Shown here piece by piece: positions 15,119 through 23,131 of a stretch of DNA of 31,420 nucleotides (the stretch's first letter is position 1; each line of letters starts with the position of its first letter). This stretch comes from a virus, in the IMG/VR virus record IMGVR_UViG_3300034061_003051, positions 1 to 31,420 of that record; one strand, 5' to 3'. The translations under genes and the position numbers were made by a program. The notes under the pieces are model-generated. The model worked only from the letters and a program-made list of their open reading frames with translations. It did no database searches and was not told the DNA's origin.

Positions 15119-16312
15119 TTATTTCCTTTTTTCTTTATATTTTTTCTTTTTTTCTACTTTTTCTGGAATGTTTTTACTATTTTGATATTCATGGGCCTCT
15201 TTTTGCATTTGAGCCAATATTTGTTCATATTGTCTTAAATTTCCTTGAACTCTCTCCAATTCTGCTTGTGGAACTCGATTTTCCTTTAGCAATTTCATAC
15301 AGGCCGCGTGACCAACCAGCGGTTGTCCTGCATAAAATGCTGTAGAAGCCACTTCATCCAAAATACCGAACTTGTAAATTATGTCTGGAACAAAGAGAAT
15401 ATCATTTGCTGGATATGACACTTCTGCTGCCATTTTAGCAAACATATAAGCCAAGGCTGGTTTATTGAATTTCATTCTATAAATCTGGGCAATATGGAAA
15501 AGTGGCTCCGCGCGAATTGGTCTATAGTTGTATGCTTCCATGAATGCCTGTTGAATTTCTATCCATTCACGGTTCATCATGCTCTTACAAATGGCCACAC
15601 GATATAATGAATAATAAATCTCTTCTTGCCAACCACCCATATCGATACGCTTCATGTACGCAGCTTCTGCCTTTTCCCATTGCTGAGAATCAAAATAAGA
15701 TTGTGCCAAATAGAACTGATATCGAATATTTCCAGGTTCTGTTTCAAGAGCCTTTTCCAAAACCTCTGCATCTTTAGAATATTTTTCAATGGGGGTTATA
15801 TTAAGATTTCTAGCACCCATTGTTCTTGCTACAACTCTATAATTACCTTCCAGTTTTGTCATTACTGGATTTGGTTTTTCACATTGAGCATACTCATGAA
15901 GAACACCGATATATTTCCAGTTAGATTCTAATTTATAGATCTGTGTTCTCCACCACGAAAACTCCTCTCGCCCCATTCTAAGAACATAACCATCTACACT
16001 AGGATGTGGATTAAATTTTAAAGATCCTTCGAGATAATCATCGGCATCGATCATAAAAGCATATTCTGCTTTTCCTTTACATAGATCTAATGCTTCTGTT
16101 CTGTTGTGTCCAAATGATACCCACGGTCTTTCATGGAGTTCACCTGGAATATTTTTTTCTTTGAAAAAATTTGTTATAATTTCTTTTGTATTATCTGTAG
16201 AGCCTGTGTCTACGATAACCCAATAGTCAATCTCTTTATACAATGAATTTAAACATTCAAGAATAATATGAGATTCATTTTTTACGATCATTGAGAGGCA
16301 TAGTTTATGCAT
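15119..16312 (-). CDS. GT2-family glycosyltransferase with TPR-like C-terminal half (397 aa)
   Basis: The N-terminal GT-A domain reads LCLSMIVKNESHIILECLNS, then VDTGSTDNT (residues 34-42) and the metal-binding DADD (89-92) in AFMIDADDYLEG, all standard for GT2. HERPWVSFGHNRTEAL lies between them. From about residue 170 the protein is helical with TPR-like spacing (EVLEKALETEPGNIRYQFYL, then AQSYFDSQQWEKAEAAYMKR), and it ends in a strongly basic tail (VEKKKKYKEKRK). Such GT2-TPR proteins are common in aquatic phages and bacteria and often act on proteins or surface glycans. The gene has its own late promoter and terminator and about 40% GC in a sampled line, higher than the sugar island upstream (often 10-30%). 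That timing suggests it glycosylates a virion component; the acceptor is not known. Confidence 0.85.
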   Translation of the reverse strand: MHKLCLSMIVKNESHIILECLNSLYKEIDYWVIVDTGSTDNTKEIITNFFKEKNIPGELHERPWVSFGHNRTEALDLCKGKAEYAFMIDADDYLEGSLKFNPHPSVDGYVLRMGREEFSWWRTQIYKLESNWKYIGVLHEYAQCEKPNPVMTKLEGNYRVVARTMGARNLNITPIEKYSKDAEVLEKALETEPGNIRYQFYLAQSYFDSQQWEKAEAAYMKRIDMGGWQEEIYYSLYRVAICKSMMNREWIEIQQAFMEAYNYRPIRAEPLFHIAQIYRMKFNKPALAYMFAKMAAEVSYPANDILFVPDIIYKFGILDEVASTAFYAGQPLVGHAACMKLLKENRVPQAELERVQGNLRQYEQILAQMQKEAHEYQNSKNIPEKVEKKKKYKEKRK

Positions 16313-16330
16313 ATTAAAAACCTTTTATTA

Positions 16331-16338
16331 TATTTATA
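16331..16338 (-). promoter_or_regulatory. Late promoter TATAAATA for the GT2-TPR gene
   Basis: A perfect late motif 18 nt before the ATG at 16312. The expected start near 16325 gives a 13-nt leader with AAAGG as ribosome site. No comparable exact motif stands in front of any other sugar-island gene. Confidence 0.8.
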
Positions 16339-16344
16339 TAACTA

Positions 16345-17262
16345 TTAAAATATTTTTTCGTTTATCCAAGAACTTATTTCTATTGTTGGTTCCCACTTTA
16401 ATTTATTTTTTATTTTTTCAATATTCGCTTCTGTGCTTTTTGCTTCACCTTCTCTACTCGGAATAAATGTATATGGGAGTTTATTATTATATTTCTTTTT
16501 CATCATATCACCAATAGTTTTTATTGTAATACTTTTACCACTTCCTACATTATAAATACATCCAATCTGAGATTCTTGTGATTCTGCTCCACTAATCAAA
16601 GCTCTGCATACATCATCTACATGAATAAAATCTCTACTTTGATTTCCTGTTCCTGTTATGGTTAATGATTTACCTTCTTGTAATAATTTTTTAAATATAC
16701 CAATAACTAGAGCATATTGTCCTTTACTTGGCATTCTATTACCATAGATGTTGAATCCACGAAAACATACTGTATCTAAACCATAATTCATAGAATACAT
16801 TTTACATAAATTTTCTCCAAAAAATTTTGAAAATGAATATGCATTTAAACAATCTGGTATATCTGATTCAACATTTGGTGCATTACCCATTCCATATATT
16901 GCAGATGTACTCATAAATACGAATCTATTAATTGAATATTTCTTGGAAAGAGAAAGCATAATTTCTGTCCCAAGAACATTTGTTTCCATGCATTTACTAG
17001 GATCATTTATACAGTTCTGTATACGAGCCTCTGCTGCCAAGTGAAAAACTTTATCAGGTCTATGTCGATTGAAAATATCAGAACACATTACACAATCAGT
17101 GATGTTGTGTTCATAATAGATTGCTTTATCGTTATAATAGAAATTATCATGAGCGTCAGAAGAAAGATTGTCAATTCCAACTACTTCATGCCCCTGTGAT
17201 ATTAGCATATCAACAAGATTTGATCCTATAAAACCACACGAACCAGTGACTAAATATTTCAT
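16345..17262 (-). CDS. NAD-dependent sugar epimerase/dehydratase, extended SDR, GalE-like (305 aa)
   Basis: The Rossmann glycine motif TGSCGFIG (G7, G10, G13) follows the first strand, and DNLSSD marks the end of strand 2. STSAIYG (about 118-124) supplies the catalytic Ser/Thr, and YSFSK (Y142, K146) is the catalytic YxxxK. RGFNIYG, HVDDV and YNVGSG follow as in UDP-glucose 4-epimerases and related nucleotide-sugar enzymes. The length is close to the family's usual 310-340 aa. It likely epimerises or dehydrates a nucleotide sugar in the cytoplasm; the exact substrate cannot be read from sequence. It is the last gene of the island, 40 nt after the gene upstream, with no clear ribosome site and no terminator before the next late promoter. 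Confidence 0.85.
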   Translation of the reverse strand: MKYLVTGSCGFIGSNLVDMLISQGHEVVGIDNLSSDAHDNFYYNDKAIYYEHNITDCVMCSDIFNRHRPDKVFHLAAEARIQNCINDPSKCMETNVLGTEIMLSLSKKYSINRFVFMSTSAIYGMGNAPNVESDIPDCLNAYSFSKFFGENLCKMYSMNYGLDTVCFRGFNIYGNRMPSKGQYALVIGIFKKLLQEGKSLTITGTGNQSRDFIHVDDVCRALISGAESQESQIGCIYNVGSGKSITIKTIGDMMKKKYNNKLPYTFIPSREGEAKSTEANIEKIKNKLKWEPTIEISSWINEKIF

Positions 17263-17302
17263 AAACTATATACCATTAAAAATAAAAAAAGTTAAATCTA
17301 TT

Positions 17303-17971
17303 TTAAAAATATCTAAGCTCTCCAAGAGGAGCTATGTATCCTTTACATCCTATAGTATCTACTTCTATTATTTGGTTTTCAGTTAATTCGGAAAAAATTA
17401 TATGTTCTATATCAATATAACCTTTTAAATTAATTAAAAAATTAAAAGAATTTAATGTATGATCTACCATTCTTGGTAATAATTTTTTACCAAAACCGAA
17501 TAACTGTGTTCCAAACCAATAATCTGCACCATTTGTAAATCTTTTTTTTGTTATAACTTTATCGATGTTATTTTCAGTAAAATACCAAGGATCAAATTCT
17601 TTTGTTATTTCATATCTTCCTGTCATTTTCATAATGAAATCAAATTCATTTATTCTTGGATCTTGCCACATTTTATGTAAAAGAAGACACTCTGAAGCAG
17701 ATTTATTCCAATAAAATCTATTAGCTCGCATTTCGTCATCTTCGTTTAAAAGAATTAAAGAATCAACTTCATTTTTAATTATTGTTTCTTGTTCTTTAGT
17801 TATATCTGATGTTTCGTATAAAAATATTTTAGAATTTTGACTATAATTTTTAATAGATTTTATAGTATTTAATGTTTGTTCAAATCTAGTATTTGTATCA
17901 AATACAGAAAGATTAGGACGAATTGACTCTGGTATATTAATTACTGATGTTATTGTAAAAACTGTTTTCAT
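17303..17971 (-). CDS. Probable glycosyltransferase-like protein, unassigned (222 aa)
   Basis: I do not recognise a named family. The N-terminus MKTVFTITSVINI, an acidic LLNEDDEMRANRF stretch and FIMKMTGRYEI (K115-MTGRY-120) resemble short proteins in polysaccharide loci that carry a 'K-(T/S)GRY' motif in a GT-A-like setting. A classical DxD is not obvious. It has 83 nt of AT-rich sequence upstream, the largest gap of the island, so it could have its own weak promoter. The upstream neighbour is the PLP dehydrase and the downstream one a GalE-like SDR, so participation in sugar assembly is inferred from context. It could also be a non-enzymatic protein of the same pathway. Confidence 0.6.
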   Translation of the reverse strand: MKTVFTITSVINIPESIRPNLSVFDTNTRFEQTLNTIKSIKNYSQNSKIFLYETSDITKEQETIIKNEVDSLILLNEDDEMRANRFYWNKSASECLLLHKMWQDPRINEFDFIMKMTGRYEITKEFDPWYFTENNIDKVITKKRFTNGADYWFGTQLFGFGKKLLPRMVDHTLNSFNFLINLKGYIDIEHIIFSELTENQIIEVDTIGCKGYIAPLGELRYF

Positions 17972-18054
17972 ATGTTATTAACTTTTTCTTAAATTAAAAA
18001 TATATCTAGTATTTTTTATATACTGTTTCTAATAAAATATTTTCATAAAAATAA
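17972..18054. other. Largest intergenic gap of the sugar island (83 nt, AT-rich)
   Basis: Very AT-rich. On the minus strand it reads ...AGTATATAAAAAATACT..., an AGTAT/ATACT inverted pair around a TATAAAAA box. This could be a degraded late-type promoter for the gene at 17303-17971 or a weak hairpin. No exact NATAAATA, tRNA or ORF is present. Confidence 0.35.
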
Positions 18055-19398
18055 TTAAACTCTAATATTGTCTGCTTTTTCAAAATATGTTGTAATAACT
18101 TGCTCAATATAATCTAATTGTTCATCTGTTATAACTGGACTTGTTCCTAAGAAAAAAGTATCAGTTGTAACTTTAGTTGATATTGGAAAATCATTTTTTG
18201 CATTACCAGAATAAATTCCTTCATATGCTGGCTGAAGAAGAATATTTCCACCAAAATAATTTCTAGTCTGTATCTTATGATCTTCAAGATACATAGTAAA
18301 TTCAGTTCTCTTAAGATATATACCATCTCTTATTGTCAATGGAAAAGCAAACCAAGAAGGATCTGATTTTTCTGTTGCTTTTGGTAAATGAAATACTTTA
18401 TCATACTTTGAAAATATTTGATAAAGACGATCAAAATTTTTCTTACGAATTTTAATTATTTCTTCTAACTTTTTAAGTTGTACTAGGCCAATTGCTGCTT
18501 GTAAATCTAGTGGTTTTAAATTATAACCAATTTCTTCATAAACATATTTATGATCAAAAATTTCATCTGGAAAACTTGATAACCAATTACTAAATCTTTT
18601 CTTACACATTCCATTACGAAGACAGGCAGAACCTTTTCCATAACAATAACATCCTCTACCCCATTCGCGTAGACTTTTAACTACAATTTCTTGTTGCTCT
18701 GTATTACATGCAACAAATCCACCTTCACCCATTGTAATGTGGTGTGCTGGATAAAATGAACAAGATGCAAAGTCTCCAAAAGATCCTAGTAATTTTCCAT
18801 CATATTTACTACCAAGAGCATCACAACAATCTTCAAGCAATATAAGATTGTATTTTTCAACAATCCCCATAAGTTTATCCATATTTGGAGGATTACCTAA
18901 AACATGTGCAAACATTAGTACTTTAGCACCATTTTTTGCTGCAATTTCTACCTGATCTAGATTTAAATTTAAAGTATCTAATTCAATATCAACAAATACT
19001 GGTTTAAAACCATTCTGAATAATTGGATTAATTGTTGTTGGAAATCCAGCAGCAGGCGTAATAATCTTTGTTCCGATTGGTATATTATATAATCTTTTTG
19101 ATTTAAGTGCGGATACCATCAATAGATTAGCACTAGATCCACTATTTGTTAGTGCTCCATAATCTTTTCCTAATTTACTTTTAAAATCTCTTTCAAATCT
19201 TACTCCATTCTCACCAAGAGCAAACCAACCATCTAAAAGACAGTCAATTGCTGCAATATATTCTTCTTCTGTTAGATATGATCCAGCGTATTGAATCCAG
19301 TCTTTTCCTGCGATCCACTTTTTTTCTTTTAATTTAATTATTGTTTCAATATTTTTTTTAAGTTGTTCTTTGTGAATATTCATCTTTAGTTCAATCAT
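18055..19398 (-). CDS. rfbH: RfbH/DdhC-type PLP and [2Fe-2S] CDP-4-keto-6-deoxyglucose 3-dehydrase (447 aa)
   Basis: A DegT/DnrJ/EryC1/StrS-fold PLP enzyme whose Schiff-base lysine is replaced by histidine: SCSFYPAHHITMGEGG places His219-His220 there, the hallmark of the dideoxysugar dehydrase E1 rather than an aminotransferase. Ligands for the Fe-S cluster are also visible: Cys192 in LLEDCC, exactly 57 residues before Cys250, then CYC (250, 252) and C265 in CKKRF, with an extra C258. The spacing between the last two ligands is longer than in Yersinia/Salmonella enzymes, as in some RfbH relatives. Length is near the usual 435-440 aa. The enzyme removes the C3 hydroxyl of CDP-4-keto-6-deoxyglucose, with a reductase partner, towards abequose, paratose, tyvelose or ascarylose. 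The partner reductase and the earlier CDP-glucose steps are not in this window, so host or distant phage genes must supply them. A downstream ATG (19383) is a possible alternative start. Confidence 0.88.
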   Translation of the reverse strand: MIELKMNIHKEQLKKNIETIIKLKEKKWIAGKDWIQYAGSYLTEEEYIAAIDCLLDGWFALGENGVRFERDFKSKLGKDYGALTNSGSSANLLMVSALKSKRLYNIPIGTKIITPAAGFPTTINPIIQNGFKPVFVDIELDTLNLNLDQVEIAAKNGAKVLMFAHVLGNPPNMDKLMGIVEKYNLILLEDCCDALGSKYDGKLLGSFGDFASCSFYPAHHITMGEGGFVACNTEQQEIVVKSLREWGRGCYCYGKGSACLRNGMCKKRFSNWLSSFPDEIFDHKYVYEEIGYNLKPLDLQAAIGLVQLKKLEEIIKIRKKNFDRLYQIFSKYDKVFHLPKATEKSDPSWFAFPLTIRDGIYLKRTEFTMYLEDHKIQTRNYFGGNILLQPAYEGIYSGNAKNDFPISTKVTTDTFFLGTSPVITDEQLDYIEQVITTYFEKADNIRV

Positions 19399-19399
19399 A

Positions 19400-20236
19400 T
19401 TAAATTTCCAATATTTTATCTACTGCTTCAAACACTGTTGTTTTAGGTGTATATCCGTAAGATAGTAGCTTTTTATTATCTAACCACATATTTTTTATCT
19501 GAACAATTTTATGAAATTCTGGGGTAGATATAGATTCCATAATACTTTTAGAATTTAATTTATCTTTCGCATAATTTAATACTTCTCCTATAGATTTTGG
19601 TTCCGCATTACTAATATTTATTATTTCGTTTAATGGAGCATTTTCTATACAAATTTTTAATGCTCTACAACAGTCTTCTACATCCATAAAATCTCTAATA
19701 TTAGAGCCTTCATCATATATCTTTATTGGTTCGTTTTTTTTAAGGCAAGTAATCATATATTGTATAGCATTCTTTTTAAGTGATGCTTTTTTATCTCCAG
19801 GACCAATTATGCTAGTTAACCGTAATATTCTATAACCCAATCCATACGTTTCACAGTAAGAAATTAACATCTTTTCTGCTGCATGTTTTGTTATAGAATA
19901 AAATCCTGTAGGATTGCATACTGTATTTTCTATGGCTGGTACTTGATCTGTTTTTCCATAAACAAACCAAGAACTAACAAAATTAAAAACAATAGGAATA
20001 CCAGATTGTTTTAATTTTTTACATTCTTCTAATACCGAAATTAATTTGATTAAATTAGTGTTGATGTCTAGATATGGATCTGTCAGTATGTTATAATTAT
20101 CTACTGTGCTTATCAAATATAATATATTTCCAGAAATAGGAGTATTCTCATTTTTTAAAATTTTTACAGATTCATTTTTATATAAATTATAAAAATGAGA
20201 TCCAACAAATCCAGAAGAGCCAAATATACTTATCAT
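19400..20236 (-). CDS. NAD-dependent epimerase/dehydratase, extended SDR (278 aa), candidate dideoxysugar reductase
   Basis: FGSSGFVG (G6, G9, G12) is the Rossmann motif. NFVSSWFVYGK supplies the catalytic Ser, and FYSITK holds Y113 and K117 of YxxxK. LTSIIGPGD, IRDFMDVEDCCRA and INISNAE follow as in NAD-dependent nucleotide-sugar enzymes. At 278 aa it is shorter than the GalE-like neighbour and similar in size to abequose/paratose synthases, which perform the last step after the RfbH enzyme. It lies directly upstream of the RfbH gene with a 1-nt gap. A 4-keto-reductase or epimerase finishing the dideoxysugar is therefore a reasonable inference, but another 4-ketohexose reductase is equally possible. 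Confidence 0.8.
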   Translation of the reverse strand: MISIFGSSGFVGSHFYNLYKNESVKILKNENTPISGNILYLISTVDNYNILTDPYLDINTNLIKLISVLEECKKLKQSGIPIVFNFVSSWFVYGKTDQVPAIENTVCNPTGFYSITKHAAEKMLISYCETYGLGYRILRLTSIIGPGDKKASLKKNAIQYMITCLKKNEPIKIYDEGSNIRDFMDVEDCCRALKICIENAPLNEIINISNAEPKSIGEVLNYAKDKLNSKSIMESISTPEFHKIVQIKNMWLDNKKLLSYGYTPKTTVFEAVDKILEI

Positions 20237-20238
20237 AT

Positions 20239-20976
20239 TTAAATATTATAGTATTTTTTATAATGATGTAAAATACTTACTCCTTCTTTTATTAAATCAT
20301 CAATATTATTATAATTAATTTTAGTATAATCTTGCCCCCAACTTGTAAGTTCATGTAATTCAGGATTAACTTTATGCCGCTTACCTATTCCCATTAGTAT
20401 AAAAGAAATAATACAATCAGTCCAGCCTATAGTTGGATATATTTTTTGCATTTTTTCGAAATTTTCATTTATAATTGGTTGCATTTTTTTATAAGCAATA
20501 TCAAAAGATTCTTTTTTAAAAATACTTCCTCCACCCATTCCATAAAAATTATCTATTTGAGATTTTGAAATTTGTGTAAGAAAATGTAATAATGATGGAT
20601 TTATATAATTTTGCAAACAATTTTTTGTTACTAACATTTCGTCTTCAAAATTAACATGGATGTTATTGATAATATGAACATCATCTTCCATTATTAATAT
20701 ATGATTATTTTTACAAAGATAAACTGCTTTATTAAATCTATCTAAATATTCTAGCATATCAGAAAAATAAAATCCATATGGTATTTTTGGATATCCGATA
20801 TGTTTATCTGAATGAATATATTGACAATTATATTTTTTACAAATTGTGGAAAAGTCTTTCCCCCCGTCACATATAACAACATAAGTAGAAAGAGGATTAA
20901 ATTTTCTAAAACTTTCTATTGCTTTTTCTGTTGCTATTAAATTATCATAAACAAAATGTAATGCGTCTACACTCAT
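20239..20976 (-). CDS. GT-A-type glycosyltransferase, unassigned family (245 aa)
   Basis: Strand-turn pattern: DALHFVYDN, LSTYVVICDGGKD (the nucleotide-binding strand), a helix, then HILIMEDDVHI with MEDDV as the candidate DxD (residues 96-100 from the chosen start). GMGGGSIFKKESF and GWTDCIISF follow, as in acceptor-side motifs of GT2-like enzymes. An in-frame ATG at 20988 would add four residues; I prefer the ATG at 20976 because it overlaps the upstream stop as ATGA and has a GGA ribosome element 7 nt before it. It sits between two other glycosyl-gene products in a contiguous cluster. Role: transfer of one sugar in the island's glycan; donor and acceptor unknown. Confidence 0.7.
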   Translation of the reverse strand: MSVDALHFVYDNLIATEKAIESFRKFNPLSTYVVICDGGKDFSTICKKYNCQYIHSDKHIGYPKIPYGFYFSDMLEYLDRFNKAVYLCKNNHILIMEDDVHIINNIHVNFEDEMLVTKNCLQNYINPSLLHFLTQISKSQIDNFYGMGGGSIFKKESFDIAYKKMQPIINENFEKMQKIYPTIGWTDCIISFILMGIGKRHKVNPELHELTSWGQDYTKINYNNIDDLIKEGVSILHHYKKYYNI

Positions 20977-21761
20977 ATCAAATTCCATCCACTAGTATCT
21001 ATTCTATCGTATTGATGTATAATAGGAATAACAGAATTATTAATATTTGGAATCTTTGTTTCATCCCATGTTGGTTTCTCTACTAAACTTTCTCTAAACT
21101 TCTGAACACCAACAGTTCCAAGATGTACCATCAAACCTTCAGATGGTCTAGACATTGCAATATTATTTTTTCCGAACTCTGTCCCCATTATTATATTAAA
21201 TGAAGATTGATCAGATACACTAGCTGGATTATGAAAACACATTGTGAATATTAATAAACAAACATCAGCAACTGCTTTTATTTCTCCACATAAAACTCCA
21301 ACATTACATATTTCATTATTCTTAAATTCATCATAAGCATAACCAAATCCTTCCATCAAATTTCCATTTCCCCAAAACTCATCTTTATAACAAATAGATT
21401 CACTACCACATACTATTTTTTTGTTTGTTTTTTTCATTATTTCTAGTAATTTTGGAAATGGATCTGATGCAAAATAAACATCTTTACTATCTGTGACAAT
21501 TACATGTGAATAATCATTTAATTTAGACATTAAATATTTGTATTGAAATAAAAATCTAAGATTATGTGGCGGTTTATTGATTTGTTGTAATCCATGACAA
21601 ATAAAATTTACATTATTTGCGCTACAATCTTTTAATAAATTTTCAGTGGGGTTTAAAAAAATATTACAAACATCATGTTCTGTTTTTTGTGCTGATAAAT
21701 TCCAACGTCGAATAGTATTCCAATCGAATCCACTAGAAGTTGATAAAAATAATTTTTTCAT
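20973..21761 (-). CDS. Nucleotide-diphospho-sugar transferase-like protein, unassigned (262 aa)
   Basis: The protein has a GT-A-like arrangement: MKKLFLSTSSGFDWNTIRRW, then SHVIVTDSKDVYFASDPFPK with an acidic D91-S-K-D94 motif as the likely metal site. NVGVLCGEIKAV and a VSDQSSFNIIMG segment follow, resembling 'DQ--fN' acceptor motifs of short glycosyltransferases, and the protein ends HQYDRIDTSGW. I cannot assign a CAZy family. A 22-nt leader with AGGAT precedes the ATG, and the stop overlaps the next ATG. Position inside the island supports a sugar-transfer role. Membership in a non-GT family cannot be excluded. Confidence 0.65.
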   Translation of the reverse strand: MKKLFLSTSSGFDWNTIRRWNLSAQKTEHDVCNIFLNPTENLLKDCSANNVNFICHGLQQINKPPHNLRFLFQYKYLMSKLNDYSHVIVTDSKDVYFASDPFPKLLEIMKKTNKKIVCGSESICYKDEFWGNGNLMEGFGYAYDEFKNNEICNVGVLCGEIKAVADVCLLIFTMCFHNPASVSDQSSFNIIMGTEFGKNNIAMSRPSEGLMVHLGTVGVQKFRESLVEKPTWDETKIPNINNSVIPIIHQYDRIDTSGWNLI

Positions 21762-21783
21762 AGTATATCCTTTTTTTATATAA

Positions 21784-22449
21784 TTATCCCATTAAATGAG
21801 GAGGCCATTTATGATTTGAATTTTCATTTAAAGCAGAACAAAAATCTAAACTTTGTAATGCAAGTGGTGGTTGAAACCAATAATTGTTTAAAGAAAATTC
21901 TTTAACTAAAAAATTATAATAATGGTCAGATGGACGATTGATATTTGAAATTTCATTTTGTACTTTTTTAGCAAAATTTTTACTTATACAAAATGCATGT
22001 GTGCATCTAGAACCTCTGTCAGTTTTATAAATATTACAATTTAAAATTTGAGGTTCCCTTAAATTAAAACAACTCCCGACCCATCCAATATCCCAATCTT
22101 CTGGTAGTTGTTTTTTATAAGTATTAAAATACTCTATAAAATTATCACATAATATTGCGTCATCTTCTAATACTAGTGCAGATGAGTATCCTTTATTATA
22201 AAAATCTTTTACAATCCATGCATGTTTCAATGCTAGTGATTTTTCACCAGGAGTCATATTATTTTCTATATTATTAATTTTTGGAAAATTATTAATTATT
22301 TCATCTGTTTCCAAAGATTCTTTGTCGAAAGTCTCAACAAATTGATAATCGTTTAATTTAAAATAATTTAATTGATCTGTTATTGATTTTTTTCTTTCAA
22401 TTAATTTATTGTAATGGCAAATATAAATTTTATCTACATCAAGTTTCAT
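21784..22449 (-). CDS. GT25-family glycosyltransferase (221 aa)
   Basis: Near the N-terminus KIYICHYNKLIERKKSITDQ marks the start of a GT25 (LgtB/LpsA-like) fold. TPGEKSLALKHAW (66-78) is the family's 'GE-gc--SH---W' helix, and ALVLEDDAIL (EDDA at 95-98) is the donor/metal-binding motif. TDRGSRCTHAFCISKNFAKK corresponds to the conserved downstream block. Length is in the normal range of about 220-260 aa. Family members usually transfer galactose or glucose onto LPS or oligosaccharides. It starts one base after the upstream gene's stop and precedes a 22-nt gap. A second, diverged GT25 lies at 23985-24749, consistent with two linkages built by the same family. Confidence 0.85.
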   Translation of the reverse strand: MKLDVDKIYICHYNKLIERKKSITDQLNYFKLNDYQFVETFDKESLETDEIINNFPKINNIENNMTPGEKSLALKHAWIVKDFYNKGYSSALVLEDDAILCDNFIEYFNTYKKQLPEDWDIGWVGSCFNLREPQILNCNIYKTDRGSRCTHAFCISKNFAKKVQNEISNINRPSDHYYNFLVKEFSLNNYWFQPPLALQSLDFCSALNENSNHKWPPHLMG

Positions 22450-22450
22450 A

Positions 22451-23131
22451 TTAATTCACAATCGCTTTTGTTATTTGTTCACTTCTCCAATGTGGTCTAT
22501 CTGTATATAGACTATCCGAGTATGGATTTCTAAAATAAGCATATCCATCATAATCAAATGAATAAATTTTTGTTTTTGTTTTTTCTTTTAAATTATTAAT
22601 TTCAAAATCTTGTTTTGAATATAAATTATTATCATTAAAATATTCATTGATTGCTTTTGTATAAACAATAGGTCCTGTTAATTCTAAAATATCATTTGTT
22701 ATTTTATTTTTAATATTAAAAATACATTTATCAATACAAATTTTTAATATTGGATGATTTGCTGGATATATTAAACACCACTGAACAAATTTTCCATAAT
22801 TTTTTTCTCTACTAATTATAGCATTTTCATCAATAATTAAATTATCTAAATTATTGTATATAACTGAATCTATATCAAGATAAACTCCACCAGTTTTATA
22901 TAAAATCAAATATCTCCATAAATCAGCTTTTGCTGCGCCTATTGTTAGCATTTTATATGCAGAAAAGATATCATCGTTAAAATTTTTTAAAATAAACTTT
23001 TCAATATCAAGATCATCATAAAAACAATGTTGATAATTATAATTGACTTCCATCATTTTATTTGTTGTTTTTTTTATTTCTTCAGGAAGTTCTTTTTTAT
23101 ACCAAGTTTGATAAATTATCTTTGGGATCAT
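22451..23131 (-). CDS. GT32-family (DXD sugar-binding, OCH1-like) glycosyltransferase (226 aa)
   Basis: The opening MIPKIIYQTWYKKELPEEI with an I-PK-I-Q-W block, then GAAKADLWRYLILYKTGGVY and LDIDSVIY, gives the GT32 hallmark 'A-(K/R)-D--R-----GG-Y-D-D'; the DXD is D86-I-D88. A later W/H-rich tail ends RPHWRSEQITKAIVN. Length (226 aa) is normal for compact bacterial and phage members. These enzymes are metal-dependent and retaining, and transfer mannose, galactose or similar residues. The ATG overlaps the upstream stop as ATGA, showing translational coupling within the island. It probably adds one unit of the phage-made glycan; donor not predictable. Confidence 0.87.
   Translation of the reverse strand: MIPKIIYQTWYKKELPEEIKKTTNKMMEVNYNYQHCFYDDLDIEKFILKNFNDDIFSAYKMLTIGAAKADLWRYLILYKTGGVYLDIDSVIYNNLDNLIIDENAIISREKNYGKFVQWCLIYPANHPILKICIDKCIFNIKNKITNDILELTGPIVYTKAINEYFNDNNLYSKQDFEINNLKEKTKTKIYSFDYDGYAYFRNPYSDSLYTDRPHWRSEQITKAIVN

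Noticed and set aside
15010-15345. Plus-strand 111-aa hydrophobic ORF crossing the terminator region
   Set aside because: It is antisense to two well-supported genes and crosses a terminator and a promoter. Hydrophobicity comes from the complement of Lys/Glu-rich codons at the basic tail of the GT2-TPR protein.
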